DNA from: Pollutimonas sp. M17
Lineage (GTDB): Bacteria; Pseudomonadota; Gammaproteobacteria; Burkholderiales; Burkholderiaceae_B
Assembly (NCBI RefSeq): GCF_025836975.1
Contig: NZ_CP107548.1
Location: forward strand, 2,046,001 to 2,110,000
Direction of reading: 5' to 3'
DNA: 64,000 nt
The notes under the pieces: model-generated
The model's database searches: none
Seen by the model: the letters and a program-made list of their open reading frames with translations, nothing else
Told to the model about the DNA's origin: nothing
Translations under genes and position numbers: made by a program
In this document: one piece after another, positions 37,922 to 46,637 of the stretch
Layout: every line of letters begins with the position of its first letter
Numbering within the stretch: the first letter of the stretch is position 1

Positions 37922-38119
37922 GCCACAGAACACACGCAGGCAGCGAACCTAGTGTAATTCCTGATTTCAATAATATTTTTTATTCCTTTCTTTTTTCATG
38001 GGAATACCTTTTGCTCCGGGGGCTTACGCTTTTCGGCCCCGGCGCATGGTTCGAACATAAAGATACAAAGCCTCCACGTGGCCGATGTTTTGTTACAGAT
38101 TTGTGCGCCTTATTCCTCT
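37922..38119. other. Intergenic stretch between the lipoprotein promoter and the glnK enhancer sites
   Basis: About 200 A/T-rich bases (notably 37960-38000). No gene, tRNA or clear terminator recognised. Confidence 0.4.
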
Positions 38120-38166
38120 TGTGCCACATTGGTGCGCCGGCCGTCAGGGCGCACCAGCATGGCGAA
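38120..38166 (+). promoter_or_regulatory. Candidate NtrC enhancer sites
   Basis: TGTGCCACATTGGTGCG (38120-38136) matches 12 of 17 positions of the E. coli glnA NtrC site. A weaker site, 10 of 17, is at 38150-38166 (CGCACCAGCATGGCGAA). They lie about 95-140 bases upstream of the sigma-54 promoter, the usual enhancer distance. Confidence 0.6.
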
Positions 38167-38258
38167 AATCGGCACCAGCCGACAGTCCTCACCTCCCTTC
38201 TCTCGGACACCGAAGGCGAATCCCCCTTTCTGCAAGCGCTTTGGGCGCACTGAAAACA

Positions 38259-38274
38259 TGGCATGCATATTGCG
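38259..38274 (+). promoter_or_regulatory. Sigma-54 promoter of glnK-amtB
   Basis: TGGCAT-N5-TTGCG, with GG and GC at the -24/-12 positions and the proper 5-base spacing, 34 bases upstream of the glnK start. Indicates nitrogen-limitation control through NtrC. Confidence 0.85.
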
Positions 38275-38277
38275 TAA

Positions 38278-38646
<369 letters not shown>

Positions 38647-38649
38647 GCC

Positions 38650-38669
38650 GCGGGATCCCCGCATTTTTT
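38650..38669 (+). terminator. Intrinsic terminator-like hairpin between glnK and amtB
   Basis: GCGGG-ATC-CCCGC followed by A and six T residues, right after the glnK stop. A short stem, so probably a partial terminator lowering amtB relative to glnK. Confidence 0.6.
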
Positions 38670-38740
38670 GGATAACACGTCTACGCGCCGCGCGAGCCAT
38701 CGGGCACGGCGGCGCCCTACCGACCTACTGGAGTTGAAAA

Positions 38741-39967
38741 ATGGATAAAGCCGATCTGGCGTGGGTAAGCGTCTCGACCCTGCTTGTATTGCTCATGGTG
38801 GTGCCCGGCCTGGCACTGTTCTACGGCGGCCTGGTCCGCGCCAAGAATGTCCTTTCCGTGCTGATGCAGGTGCTTTCCACCTTCGCACTGGCGCTGGTCG
38901 TATGGTTTGCCTACGGCTATACGCTGAGCTTCACGGAAGGCAATGCGATCGTGGGCGGTTTTTCACGCGTGCTGTTCAGCGGCATGTTCGATTTGGGCAG
39001 CCAGCAATTCGCGCTGGCGGGCAGTATTCCGGAACTGAGCTTCGCCGCTTTCCAGGCGACATTCGCCGGCATCACCTGCGCGCTGGTCGTGGGCGGCTTC
39101 GCCGAACGCGTGCGCTATTCCGCCGTGCTGCTCTTCACCCTCATCTGGCTGACCTTCGCCTACATCCCCATTGCGCATATGGTATGGGGACCGGGCGGCT
39201 GGCTGCTGGAGCGCGGCGCGCTTGATTTCGCCGGCGGAACCGTGGTCCATATCAACTCCGGCGTGGCCGCTCTGGTGGGCGCCTACTTCATCGGCAAGCG
39301 CGTGGGCTACGGGCGCGAATCGATGCAGCCGCACAACCTGCCCATGGCCATGATAGGCGCCTCGCTGCTGTGGGTGGGCTGGTTCGGCTTCAATGCGGGT
39401 TCGGCCCTGAGCGCCAACGAAACCGCGGCCCTGGCCTTCTTCAACACCGTGATCGCCACGGCGGGCGCCATCCTGGCCTGGGTGCTGGCCGAATGGAAGT
39501 ACAAAGGCAAGCCCTCGCTGCTGGGCGCGATATCGGGCGCGGTGGCCGGCCTGGTGGGCGTGACGCCGGCGGCCGGCCTGGTGGGCCCGGGCGGCGCGCT
39601 GGTCATCGGCATCGTCACAGGAGTCGTCTGCCTCTGGGGCGTCAATGGCTTGAAACGGATGCTGGGCGCGGACGATACACTGGACGTGTTCGGCATCCAC
39701 GGGGTGGGCGGCATCGTCGGCGCGCTGTTGACGGGCATCTTCAATGCGCGCCCGCTGGGCGGCCCCGGCCTGGAAAGCCTGGGAGCCATCCCGCATCAAG
39801 TATGGCTGCAGCTGGAAGGCGTGCTGATCACCATCGCATGGTCCGCCGTGGTGGCCTTCATTGCCTACTTCATTGCGGACAAGGCATGCGGCCTGCGCGT
39901 TTCCGCCGAGGTGGAGCGCGAGGGACTGGACATCCACTCGCACGGCGAAACCGCCTATCAGCGCTAG
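38741..39967 (+). CDS. amtB: Ammonium transporter
   Basis: A 408-residue Amt/Rh channel with 11 membrane helices. No cleaved signal peptide is obvious, unlike E. coli AmtB. Conserved segments: FYGGLVRAKNVLSVLMQ, FAGGTVVHINSGVAALVGAYF (first pore His in the VVHINSG motif), WVGWFGFNAGSAL, and FGIHGVGGIVGALLTGIF (second pore His). ATG 38741 follows CTGGAG. Trimeric; closed by GlnK. Confidence 0.97.
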   Translation: MDKADLAWVSVSTLLVLLMVVPGLALFYGGLVRAKNVLSVLMQVLSTFALALVVWFAYGYTLSFTEGNAIVGGFSRVLFSGMFDLGSQQFALAGSIPELSFAAFQATFAGITCALVVGGFAERVRYSAVLLFTLIWLTFAYIPIAHMVWGPGGWLLERGALDFAGGTVVHINSGVAALVGAYFIGKRVGYGRESMQPHNLPMAMIGASLLWVGWFGFNAGSALSANETAALAFFNTVIATAGAILAWVLAEWKYKGKPSLLGAISGAVAGLVGVTPAAGLVGPGGALVIGIVTGVVCLWGVNGLKRMLGADDTLDVFGIHGVGGIVGALLTGIFNARPLGGPGLESLGAIPHQVWLQLEGVLITIAWSAVVAFIAYFIADKACGLRVSAEVEREGLDIHSHGETAYQR

Positions 39968-39973
39968 AAGAAC

Positions 39974-39997
39974 GGTGGGAACCTGGCGGTTTCCACC
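39974..39997. terminator. Hairpin between convergent amtB and ptsI
   Basis: GGTGGGAACC - TGGC - GGTTTCCACC, a 10-bp stem with one G-U pair, between the two stops. No T run on either side; likely a bidirectional end-of-transcript structure. Confidence 0.5.
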
Positions 39998-40006
39998 CTC
40001 ATGATG

Positions 40007-41764
40007 CTAAACGGACAAGGCGGCCAGATCGATGCGTTCCGCTCGATTCAATGCGGATGCCACCTTGACTCTCAATGCATTCGAATGGGCCTGGCGGACT
40101 TCGTTCTTGACATCGAGCAGTTGCTGCGGATGCATGGAGAATTCAGTCAGGCCCAAGCCCAGCAGCATGCGGGTAACCCGCGAGTCGCCGGCGATTTCGC
40201 CGCATACCGCCACCGGCTTGCCGGCGCGTTCGCCGGCGTTGATGGTATGCGCGATAAGCCGCAATACGGCCGGGTGCATGGGGTCGTACAGATCGGCCAC
40301 TTCGGCGTCGCCGCGATCGATGGCCAGCGTGTACTGGATGAGGTCGTTCGTGCCGATGGACAGGAAGTCCAGGTTCTCGACAAAGGGCTCGATGGCGATC
40401 GCGATGGCGGGAATCTCGACCATGGCGCCCAGGGAAATATTGCGGGCGTAGGGCTCGCCGCGCGCATCCAGTTCGGCACAGGCCGCCTCGATGGCGCTGC
40501 GCGTCGCGTGGACTTCGTGGATATGCGAGATCATGGGAATCAGGATGCGCACATGCCCATGCAGCGAGGCGCGCAGCAGCGCCCGGAGCTGCGTGGCGAA
40601 TATCTCGGGGTTGGCCAGGCAATACCGTATGGCGCGCAGCCCCAGGGCTGGATTGGTCGCCACGGTGACGTCGCCGTCCAGGGTCTTGTCGGCGCCCAGG
40701 TCCAGGGTGCGTATGGTCACGGGACGGCCCGCCATGGTCTTCACGACCGAAGCGTAGGCCTGGTACTGCTCTTCTTCGGAGGGCAGATCGTGGCGGCCCA
40801 TGAACAGGAACTCGCTGCGGAACAAGCCTATGCCATCGGCGCCCGCCTCCATGGCGGCCACGGCCTCCTCGGGCAATTCGATATTGGCTTCGAGCTTGAT
40901 GGCGATGCCGTCCAGCGTAACCGCCGGAGCATGGCGCAGCAAAGCCAGTTCGGCGCGTTCGCGGGCATATTCGGCCTGCCGCTCGCGGTATTCCCGCAGC
41001 ACGCTTTCCGGCGGATTGACCAGCACATATCCTGAAAACCCATCGGCCACCAGCATATCGCCATCGCGCACCAGCGCCCGGAAGTGGCCCAGGCCCACCA
41101 CGGCCGGCACGTTCATGCTGCGCGCCACGATGGCGGTGTGCGAAGTCGGCCCGCCCAGGTCGGTCAGGAAGGCCGCGAAACGCCCGCCGCGCAGGCGCAG
41201 CATGTCGGCCGGTGAAATATCGCGGGCCACGACGATAAGCGGATCGCCGGAGTCGCCGGCGGAAAGATCGGGCAGCAGCGACGTGGAGCCGGACAGGACA
41301 CGCAGCACCCTTTCGATGACCTGCCGGATGTCGGCGCCCCGCTCGCGCAGGTACTCGTCTTCCATCATGCCGAACTGCTCGGCCAGAAACTGGCCCTGGC
41401 TGGTAAGCGCCCATTCGGCGTTGTAATGCCGTTCGACGATAAGCGCGCAGGTCTGCTGCAGCAGCAAGGGATCGTCCAGCAGCATGCTGTGCACGGTCAG
41501 CAAGGGCCCCAGTTCGCGCGGGGCATCTTCGGGCAGCGTGCTGGCGATGAACTGGAGGTCGTCGCGGGCCGTCGCCAGCGCTTTCTTCAGGCGCTCGCAT
41601 TCGGGCTCGACGTCCCGCGCCGCGATGCGGTAGTGCGCGACCTCGAGCGCGGCGGCGCTCATGACCGCCGCCTTGCCGATGGCGTAGCCCTTGACCACCC
41701 CCTGTCCCTGCATGCACAGCATGGCGCAAAGGCCGGGCACTTCAAGGGGATGATTCAGAGTCAT
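40007..41764 (-). CDS. ptsI: PTS phosphoenolpyruvate-protein phosphotransferase (enzyme I)
   Basis: A 585-residue enzyme I that transfers phosphate from PEP to HPr. I use ATG 41764; in-frame ATGs within the next 20 codons are alternatives, since the family usually opens near GQGVVKGYAIGKA. Phospho-histidine domain GGPTSHTAIVARSMNVPAVVG, catalytic domain LFRSEFLFMGR, and the active cysteine in VAVCGEIAGD. Follows ptsH by 28 bases. No sugar permease in the window, so this looks like a regulatory PTS. Confidence 0.96.
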   Translation of the reverse strand: MTLNHPLEVPGLCAMLCMQGQGVVKGYAIGKAAVMSAAALEVAHYRIAARDVEPECERLKKALATARDDLQFIASTLPEDAPRELGPLLTVHSMLLDDPLLLQQTCALIVERHYNAEWALTSQGQFLAEQFGMMEDEYLRERGADIRQVIERVLRVLSGSTSLLPDLSAGDSGDPLIVVARDISPADMLRLRGGRFAAFLTDLGGPTSHTAIVARSMNVPAVVGLGHFRALVRDGDMLVADGFSGYVLVNPPESVLREYRERQAEYARERAELALLRHAPAVTLDGIAIKLEANIELPEEAVAAMEAGADGIGLFRSEFLFMGRHDLPSEEEQYQAYASVVKTMAGRPVTIRTLDLGADKTLDGDVTVATNPALGLRAIRYCLANPEIFATQLRALLRASLHGHVRILIPMISHIHEVHATRSAIEAACAELDARGEPYARNISLGAMVEIPAIAIAIEPFVENLDFLSIGTNDLIQYTLAIDRGDAEVADLYDPMHPAVLRLIAHTINAGERAGKPVAVCGEIAGDSRVTRMLLGLGLTEFSMHPQQLLDVKNEVRQAHSNALRVKVASALNRAERIDLAALSV

Positions 41765-41792
41765 GGGCGGCGCGGTCCAGGGGAAAAGGCGG

Positions 41793-42062
41793 CTATTCCT
41801 GTTCGCCGAACTTGTTCTCGAACAAGGCCTGGATATCGAGCAGGGCCTGTTCGGCATCGGCGCCCTGCGCATCGACCTTGACGGTAACGCCCATGCCGGC
41901 GGCCAGCATCATGACGCCCATGATGCTCTTGGCATTGACGCGCTGGGCGCCGCGGGCGATGAAGATTTCGCTGCTGTAACGGCCCGCCAGCTGGGTAAGC
42001 TTGGCGGCGGCGCGGGCATGCAGACCCAGTTTGTTGTTGATGACGATGTCGACGGATGGCAT
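41793..42062 (-). CDS. ptsH: PTS phosphocarrier protein HPr
   Basis: An 89-residue carrier. Phospho-His in NKLGLHARAAAKL, and the serine region AKSIMGVMMLAAGMG where Gram-positive-type HPr kinase acts (many betaproteobacteria carry HprK). Upstream AAAGAGTCCT before ATG 42062. Between the EIIA gene and ptsI. Confidence 0.97.
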   Translation of the reverse strand: MPSVDIVINNKLGLHARAAAKLTQLAGRYSSEIFIARGAQRVNAKSIMGVMMLAAGMGVTVKVDAQGADAEQALLDIQALFENKFGEQE

Positions 42063-42103
42063 AGGACTCTTTATTTTTGATATGCAAAAACCAGGGGTGC
42101 GGA

Positions 42104-42505
42104 TCAACAGGCCTTATCGGCATTGACAATGCCGCGCAACGCCCCCAGCCGGACGCTTTCGCTGAGCTTGTCGGGATTTTCCTGTTGCTCGGTCAGCGCC
42201 TTCAGGACCATGCACAAATTTGTACCGGTAATGAGATGGGCGGTCAAGCCTCGATCGGTGGCCAGATTGAGCGCGCGCTTGGCGATATTGAACGGCGTCG
42301 CGCCGAATATATCGCACAGCACCAGCGTGGCCTCGTCCGGCGTCCCCAGCAACTGCCTGGCCAGGAGGGTGACCTGCGCCTCCGGGTCGGCGTCGGGAGC
42401 GACGTCGAATACGGTCAGGTCCGCGTCATGGCCCAGCACGTGCCCGGCGCAGGCCGCAAAGGCCGCGCCCAGCGGCTCATGCATGACCAATACGATACGC
42501 GCCAT
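42104..42505 (-). CDS. PTS EIIA component, mannose family
   Basis: A 133-residue EIIA-Man-type domain. The phosphorylated histidine is in VLVMHEPLGAAFA; the family signature DIFGATPFNIAKRAL follows, then ITGTNLCMVLKAL. No IIB/IIC partners, so phosphate probably serves regulation. It starts directly after the gshB stop. Confidence 0.92.
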   Translation of the reverse strand: MARIVLVMHEPLGAAFAACAGHVLGHDADLTVFDVAPDADPEAQVTLLARQLLGTPDEATLVLCDIFGATPFNIAKRALNLATDRGLTAHLITGTNLCMVLKALTEQQENPDKLSESVRLGALRGIVNADKAC

Positions 42506-43465
42506 TCAAGCACCCACCGCCTGTTCAAGCGCCAGCGCAAAATGAGCGGCCACATCGAAATCGGTTTGTTCGGTGATCTCGACGAAACAGGTCGGACTGG
42601 TGACGTTGATTTCAGTGACGTAATCGCCGATGACGTCCAGTCCCACCAGCAACAGGCCGCGATCATGCAGGCGCGGGCCGACGGCCTGTGCGATTTCAAG
42701 ATCGCGCGGAGTCAGCGGCTGGGCCACTCCCCTGCCGCCCGCCGCCAGGTTGCCGCGGGTCTCTCCGGCCAGCGGGATGCGCGCCAGGCAATAAGGCACG
42801 GGCTGCCCGGCGATAAGCAGGATGCGCTTGTCGCCATTGACGATCTCGGGAATATAGCGTTGCGCCATGATGGTGCGCGCCCCGTTGTCGGTGAGGGTTT
42901 CCAGTATGGCGCCGAGATTCGGCTCTGCTTCGCGCAGGCGGAATATTCCGGTGCCGCCCATGCCGTCCAGGGGCTTTACGATGACGTCGCGGTACTGGGC
43001 ATGGAAGGCGCGCAGCCGGGCCATGTCGCGCGTGACCAGTGTGGGCGATGTGAATTCCGCAAATTCCGTGATGGCCAGCTTCTCGGGGTGGTTGCGTATG
43101 GCCGCCCCGGAATTGAATACGCGGGCGCCCTGGGCCTGCGCGTACTCGAGCATGTGCGTGGCGTACACGTACTCCATGTCGAAGGGAGGATCCTTGCGCA
43201 TGAGAACCGCATCGAATTCGGACAGGACCGCATCGCGCCGCGGCGCCCTGTCGCTCCACCATGCATGGCCGTGCAAGTCGGCGCCCTCGACCAGGCCGAT
43301 GCCCGTGGCCGCCGCCTTGACCACCCCTTCGTCGATGAACAGGCCGCCCTGATAGGCCACGCTAAGCGTGTGGCCGCGGGCCGCAAGAGCCCTCATCATG
43401 GCCACGGATGAGTCTTTATACGCCTTGAGGGCGGGCAAGGGATCGATGATGAACAATACGTGCAT
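42506..43465 (-). CDS. gshB: Glutathione synthetase
   Basis: A 319-residue ATP-grasp enzyme joining gamma-glutamylcysteine and glycine. Segments MHVLFIIDPLPALKAYKDSSVAMMRAL, RKDPPFDMEYVYATHMLE, VIVKPLDGMGGTGIFRL (ATP loop), AGETRGNLAAGG and GLDVIGDYVTEINVTSPT all fit GshB. First gene of the gshB-EIIA-ptsH-ptsI group. Confidence 0.97.
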   Translation of the reverse strand: MHVLFIIDPLPALKAYKDSSVAMMRALAARGHTLSVAYQGGLFIDEGVVKAAATGIGLVEGADLHGHAWWSDRAPRRDAVLSEFDAVLMRKDPPFDMEYVYATHMLEYAQAQGARVFNSGAAIRNHPEKLAITEFAEFTSPTLVTRDMARLRAFHAQYRDVIVKPLDGMGGTGIFRLREAEPNLGAILETLTDNGARTIMAQRYIPEIVNGDKRILLIAGQPVPYCLARIPLAGETRGNLAAGGRGVAQPLTPRDLEIAQAVGPRLHDRGLLLVGLDVIGDYVTEINVTSPTCFVEITEQTDFDVAAHFALALEQAVGA

Positions 43466-43480
43466 AAGGCACCTGCGTGT

Positions 43481-43515
43481 ACCCCATCCGACGGGGTCGG
43501 CCCGTCGGATGGGGT
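43481..43515 (-). terminator. Strong hairpin after infC
   Basis: Perfect 15-bp stem (ACCCCATCCGACGGG, 43481-43495; complement 43501-43515) with a five-base loop, immediately downstream of the infC stop and before gshB. No T run. It probably ends the thrS-infC transcript. Confidence 0.65.
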
Positions 43516-43528
43516 GTGTGGAGCCGGG

Positions 43529-44080
43529 TCAGCCGGCGGATTCGCCCGCTTTGCCCGGAGCCGCCTTCTTGCGCGGGGCGAGAACCATGACCATCTGTCG
43601 GCCTTCCAGCTTCGGCATGGCCTCGACCTGGCAGAGTTCGACGAGGTCGTCGCGCACGCGTTCGAGTACACGCATGCCCAGTTCCTGGTGCGCCATTTCG
43701 CGGCCGCGGAAACGCAGGGTCACTTTGGCTTTGTCGCCTTCCTCGATGAAGCGGCGCAGGTTGCGCAGCTTGACCTGGTAGTCGCCTTCATCGGTTCCCG
43801 GCCGGAATTTGACTTCCTTGACCTGGATGATTTTTTGCTTGGCGCGAGCTTCTTGCTGGCGCTTCTGTTCTTGGTACTTGAATTTGCCGTAATCCATCAG
43901 GCGGCAAACCGGCGGCGCCGCATTGGGTGCGATTTCGACCAGATCGACTTCGTGCTGTTCTGACAAGTGGAGAGCTTCGGAGGTTTTGACCACTCCTAGT
44001 TGCTCGCCATCTACTCCAATAAGTCGCACCTCGGGGACGCGGATTTCACCATTGATGCGATGTGGTTTTTCGGTTGCGAT
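43529..44080 (-). CDS. infC: Translation initiation factor IF-3, AUC start codon
   Basis: A 183-residue factor that keeps ribosomal subunits apart and proofreads start codons. The conserved N-terminus [22 protein letters not shown] begins at an ATC codon (44078-44080) with AGGAG eight bases upstream (44089-44093); in-frame ATGs lie only upstream inside thrS. Non-AUG starts (AUU in E. coli, AUC in others) let IF-3 autoregulate. N- and C-domains complete ([42 protein letters not shown] in parts). 28 bases after thrS. Confidence 0.95.
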   Translation of the reverse strand: MATEKPHRINGEIRVPEVRLIGVDGEQLGVVKTSEALHLSEQHEVDLVEIAPNAAPPVCRLMDYGKFKYQEQKRQQEARAKQKIIQVKEVKFRPGTDEGDYQVKLRNLRRFIEEGDKAKVTLRFRGREMAHQELGMRVLERVRDDLVELCQVEAMPKLEGRQMVMVLAPRKKAAPGKAGESAG

Positions 44081-44108
44081 GTCTAAGACTCCTAGAATTG
44101 ATAAAAAA

Positions 44109-46055
44109 TCAGGCCTGTGCGGCTTCCCCGCCATTATGACGGGAATCGATTTCGTTTTGCAGGCTTGCGGCAAAGTCGGCCAGCGGCATGACACCCAGGT
44201 CGACGCCACCGCGCCCGCGCACCGCCACCTGGCCGGTTTCGCGTTCTTTCTCACCCACCACCAGAATGTACGGTATTTTTTGCATGCTGTGTTCACGGAT
44301 TTTACGGGTGATTTTTTCACCACGCAAATCGGAACTGGCTCTAAACCCTTGTTTTTTCAGGCTTAGGGCGATTTCGTCCGCATAAGAGGCCGATGCTTCG
44401 GAAATGCAGCACACCACCGCATGCTCGGGCGAGAGCCAGGCCGGCATGGCGCCGGCGTGATTCTCGATCAGCATGCCGATGAAACGCTCGAGCGAACCCA
44501 GGATGGCCCGGTGCAGCATGACGGGCGTCTTGCGCTGGTCGGCGGCGTCCACGTACTCGGCGCCCAGGCGCTGCGGCATGGAAAAGTCGACCTGTATCGT
44601 TCCGCACTGCCAGTGCCGCCCGATGGCGTCCTTCAGCGTGTATTCGACCTTGGGGCCGTAGAAGGCGCCCTCGCCGGGCGATACCTCGTACTCGCAGCCG
44701 GTGCGGTCCAGGCTTTCCATCAAGGCCTGTTCCGCCCTGTCCCAGACCTCGTCCGAGCCTATGCGTTTTTCGGGACGGGTCGCCACCTTGTATAGGATGT
44801 CGGTGAAGCCGAAGTCGGCATACACCTTCTGCAGCAAGGCCGTGAACGCGGCGCACTCGTCCTGCAACTGGTCTTCGGTACAGAAAATGTGGCCATCGTC
44901 CTGCGTAAAGCCGCGCACGCGCATCATGCCGTGCAGCGAGCCTGAAGGCTCGTTGCGGTGACACTGCCCGAATTCGCCATAGCGTATGGGCAGCTCGCGG
45001 TAGGAATGCAGGCCGGCATTGAAGATCTGCACATGACCCGGGCAGTTCATCGGCTTCAGGCCGTATGTGCGGTTCTCGGACTCGGTGGTGAACATGTTCT
45101 CGGCGTAGTTGTCCCAGTGGCCGGTCTTCTTCCACAGCGACAGATCCAGGATCTGCGGCGCCTTGACTTCCTGATAGCCGTTGTCCTGATAGACTTTCCG
45201 CATGTACTGCTCGACCTGCTGCCACAAGGTCCAGCCCTTGGGGTGCCAGAAGATCAGGCCCGGCGCCTCGTCCTGGAAGTGGAACAGGTCCAGTTCGCGG
45301 CCCAGCTTGCGGTGATCGCGCCGCTCGGCCTCTTCCAGCATGGTCAGGTAGGCGGACTGCTCTTCCTTGGTGGCCCAGGCCGTGCCGTAAATGCGCTGCA
45401 GCATCTCGTTCTTGCTGTCGCCGCGCCAATAGGCGCCGGCCACCTTCATCAGCTTGAACACCTTCAGCTTGCCCGTGGACGGCACATGAGGCCCCCGGCA
45501 CAAGTCGATGAAGTCGCCTTCGCGATACAGGCTGATCGGTTCATTGGACGGAATCGAGGCGATGATCTCGGCCTTGTAGTGCTCGCCTATGCCTTTGAAA
45601 TACGCCACGGCGTCGTCGCGCAGCCACTCTTCGCGGGTCACGGTCTCGTCCTTCTTCGCCAGTTCGGCCATTTTCTTCTCGATGGCTTCCAGGTCCTCGG
45701 GCGTGAAGGGCCTTTTGTAGGAGAAGTCGTAATAGAAGCCGTTTTCGATGACCGGGCCTATCGTGACCTGCGCGTCGGGAAACAGCGACTTGACGGCGTA
45801 GGCCAGCAAGTGGGCCGTGGAGTGCCGGATGAGGTCCAGGCCATCGGCGTCCTTGGCGGTGATGATGGCCAGCTGGCTGTCGCGGTCCATGACGAAACTG
45901 GTGTCGACCAGCCTGGGATCCGCGCCGTCGGTCGTCACGCGCCCGGCCAGCGCCGCCCGCCCCAGGCCGGTGCCTATGGAGTGCGCAACATCGCTGACGG
46001 AAACGGGACCGGGGAATTCGCGCTGCGAACCATCGGGCAAGGTGATCTGAACCAT
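44109..46055 (-). CDS. thrS: Threonyl-tRNA synthetase
   Basis: A 648-residue class II synthetase from ATG 46055 ([16 protein letters not shown]). Domains: TGS (1-62), editing domain with the [11 protein letters not shown] metal/catalytic histidines (about 75-225), catalytic core with [10 protein letters not shown] (zinc cysteine) and [30 protein letters not shown] (motif 2), motif 3 [21 protein letters not shown], and C-terminal anticodon domain. Its upstream leader encodes a threonine-rich peptide and a terminator. Confidence 0.97.
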   Translation of the reverse strand: MVQITLPDGSQREFPGPVSVSDVAHSIGTGLGRAALAGRVTTDGADPRLVDTSFVMDRDSQLAIITAKDADGLDLIRHSTAHLLAYAVKSLFPDAQVTIGPVIENGFYYDFSYKRPFTPEDLEAIEKKMAELAKKDETVTREEWLRDDAVAYFKGIGEHYKAEIIASIPSNEPISLYREGDFIDLCRGPHVPSTGKLKVFKLMKVAGAYWRGDSKNEMLQRIYGTAWATKEEQSAYLTMLEEAERRDHRKLGRELDLFHFQDEAPGLIFWHPKGWTLWQQVEQYMRKVYQDNGYQEVKAPQILDLSLWKKTGHWDNYAENMFTTESENRTYGLKPMNCPGHVQIFNAGLHSYRELPIRYGEFGQCHRNEPSGSLHGMMRVRGFTQDDGHIFCTEDQLQDECAAFTALLQKVYADFGFTDILYKVATRPEKRIGSDEVWDRAEQALMESLDRTGCEYEVSPGEGAFYGPKVEYTLKDAIGRHWQCGTIQVDFSMPQRLGAEYVDAADQRKTPVMLHRAILGSLERFIGMLIENHAGAMPAWLSPEHAVVCCISEASASYADEIALSLKKQGFRASSDLRGEKITRKIREHSMQKIPYILVVGEKERETGQVAVRGRGGVDLGVMPLADFAASLQNEIDSRHNGGEAAQA

Positions 46056-46074
46056 GTGGACATCCTGAAAATGC

Positions 46075-46099
46075 AAAAACGCGGCCAGTGCCGCGTTTT
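46075..46099 (-). terminator. thrS leader attenuator terminator
   Basis: On the - strand, AAAACGCGGC - ACTG - GCCGCGTTTT followed by T, GCA and TTTT, 20 bases before the thrS start. A 10-bp perfect stem with U-rich tail inside the 5' leader, so it can stop transcription before thrS. Confidence 0.85.
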
Positions 46100-46135
46100 G
46101 GGTATGTTGATTTTGCTGGTCAGCTGAAAAACAGT

Positions 46136-46142
46136 ACGCGGC
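46136..46142 (-). promoter_or_regulatory. Antiterminator arm in the thrS leader
   Basis: GCCGCGT on the - strand, 5 bases after the leader-peptide stop, is the same sequence as the 3' arm of the terminator and can therefore pair with the terminator's 5' arm (ACGCGGC, 46090-46096). The two pairings exclude each other. Confidence 0.75.
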
Positions 46143-46147
46143 GACGT

Positions 46148-46183
46148 CTAGAAATGCCAGGTCGTAGTTCGCGTGGTGTTCAT
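46148..46183 (-). CDS. thrS leader peptide, threonine-rich (11 residues)
   Basis: A short ORF reading [11 protein letters not shown], five threonine codons in eleven (ACC, ACG, ACT, ACG, ACC), too short for ordinary gene finders. The ribosome site is weak (CCCAAG). It lies ~35 bases after the predicted start of transcription and directly before the antiterminator/terminator pair. Ribosome stalling at the Thr codons when charged tRNA-Thr is scarce would free the antiterminator and allow thrS transcription. This is inference from sequence and from the known thr, his and phe leaders. Confidence 0.8.
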   Translation of the reverse strand: MNTTRTTTWHF

Positions 46184-46223
46184 GCTTGGGTCGGCTATCG
46201 TCAAATAAATAAATCGTTGCTTT

Positions 46224-46252
46224 AGTGTAACACCTGCGCGCCGTCCGGCAGC
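46224..46252 (-). promoter_or_regulatory. Promoter of thrS
   Basis: Extended -10 TGTTACACT on the - strand (hexamer TACACT at 46224-46229) with a poor -35 near 46247-46252. Predicted transcription start about 46217. Confidence 0.55.
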
Positions 46253-46305
46253 CCCATGCACCCCGAAACGGCGGCATCATGAGCCGATCTACGGCGGTAT
46301 GTTGT

Positions 46306-46341
46306 AAAAAAACCCGCAAAGCAATGCGCTGTGCGGGTTTT
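46306..46341 (-). terminator. Terminator of the tRNA-Val transcript
   Basis: AAACCCGCA (46310-46318) pairs with TGCGGGTTT (46332-46340); on the - strand it is followed by a run of T residues. It lies 46 bases after the tRNA and before the thrS promoter. Confidence 0.8.
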
Positions 46342-46386
46342 GAATCTTTCATGGCAACGAGATGGCCGCCATGAAAGGAAGGTATC

Positions 46387-46463
46387 TGGTAGGCAGTACT
46401 GGATTCGAACCAGCGACCTCTACGATGTCAACGTAGCGCTCTAACCAACTGAGCTAACCGCCT
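46387..46463 (-). tRNA. tRNA-Val (anticodon GAC)
   Basis: A 77-nt tRNA on the - strand with encoded CCA. Acceptor AGGCGGT/ACTGCCT, D-arm GCTC...GAGC, anticodon stem CTACG/CGTAG with loop TTGACAT (GAC reads GUC/GUU), T-arm GCTGG-TTCGAAT-CCAGT, discriminator A. Folds as a complete cloverleaf. Confidence 0.97.
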
Positions 46464-46475
46464 AGAAAGAACGAG

Positions 46476-46505
46476 ATTCTAGCGTACTTGTTTTGTGTTT
46501 GTCAA
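46476..46505 (-). promoter_or_regulatory. Promoter of tRNA-Val
   Basis: On the - strand: -35 TTGACA (46500-46505, perfect), 18-base spacer, -10 TAGAAT (46476-46481), about 13 bases before the tRNA 5' end. Confidence 0.85.
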
Positions 46506-46637
46506 AAGGCGCCCCAAACGCCAGGAAAACGGCCACCGCGGCCCATAGCCGGCCTTACCGCCTGCCGGATATGCCGCGCGCCCCGGGCACGCCGCTTGCT
46601 GGCTGCCGACGATTGTAACTGAACAGGTGTCGGGCCC

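Noticed and set aside
44081-44323. A longer infC starting at an ATG inside thrS.
   Set aside because: The extra ~80 residues overlap thrS in another frame and have no similarity to IF-3; the ATC with AGGAG fits the conserved start.
46056-46217. T-box riboswitch in the thrS leader.
   Set aside because: No T-box sequence or specifier-loop arrangement; T-boxes are essentially absent from proteobacteria. The leader peptide explains the structure better.
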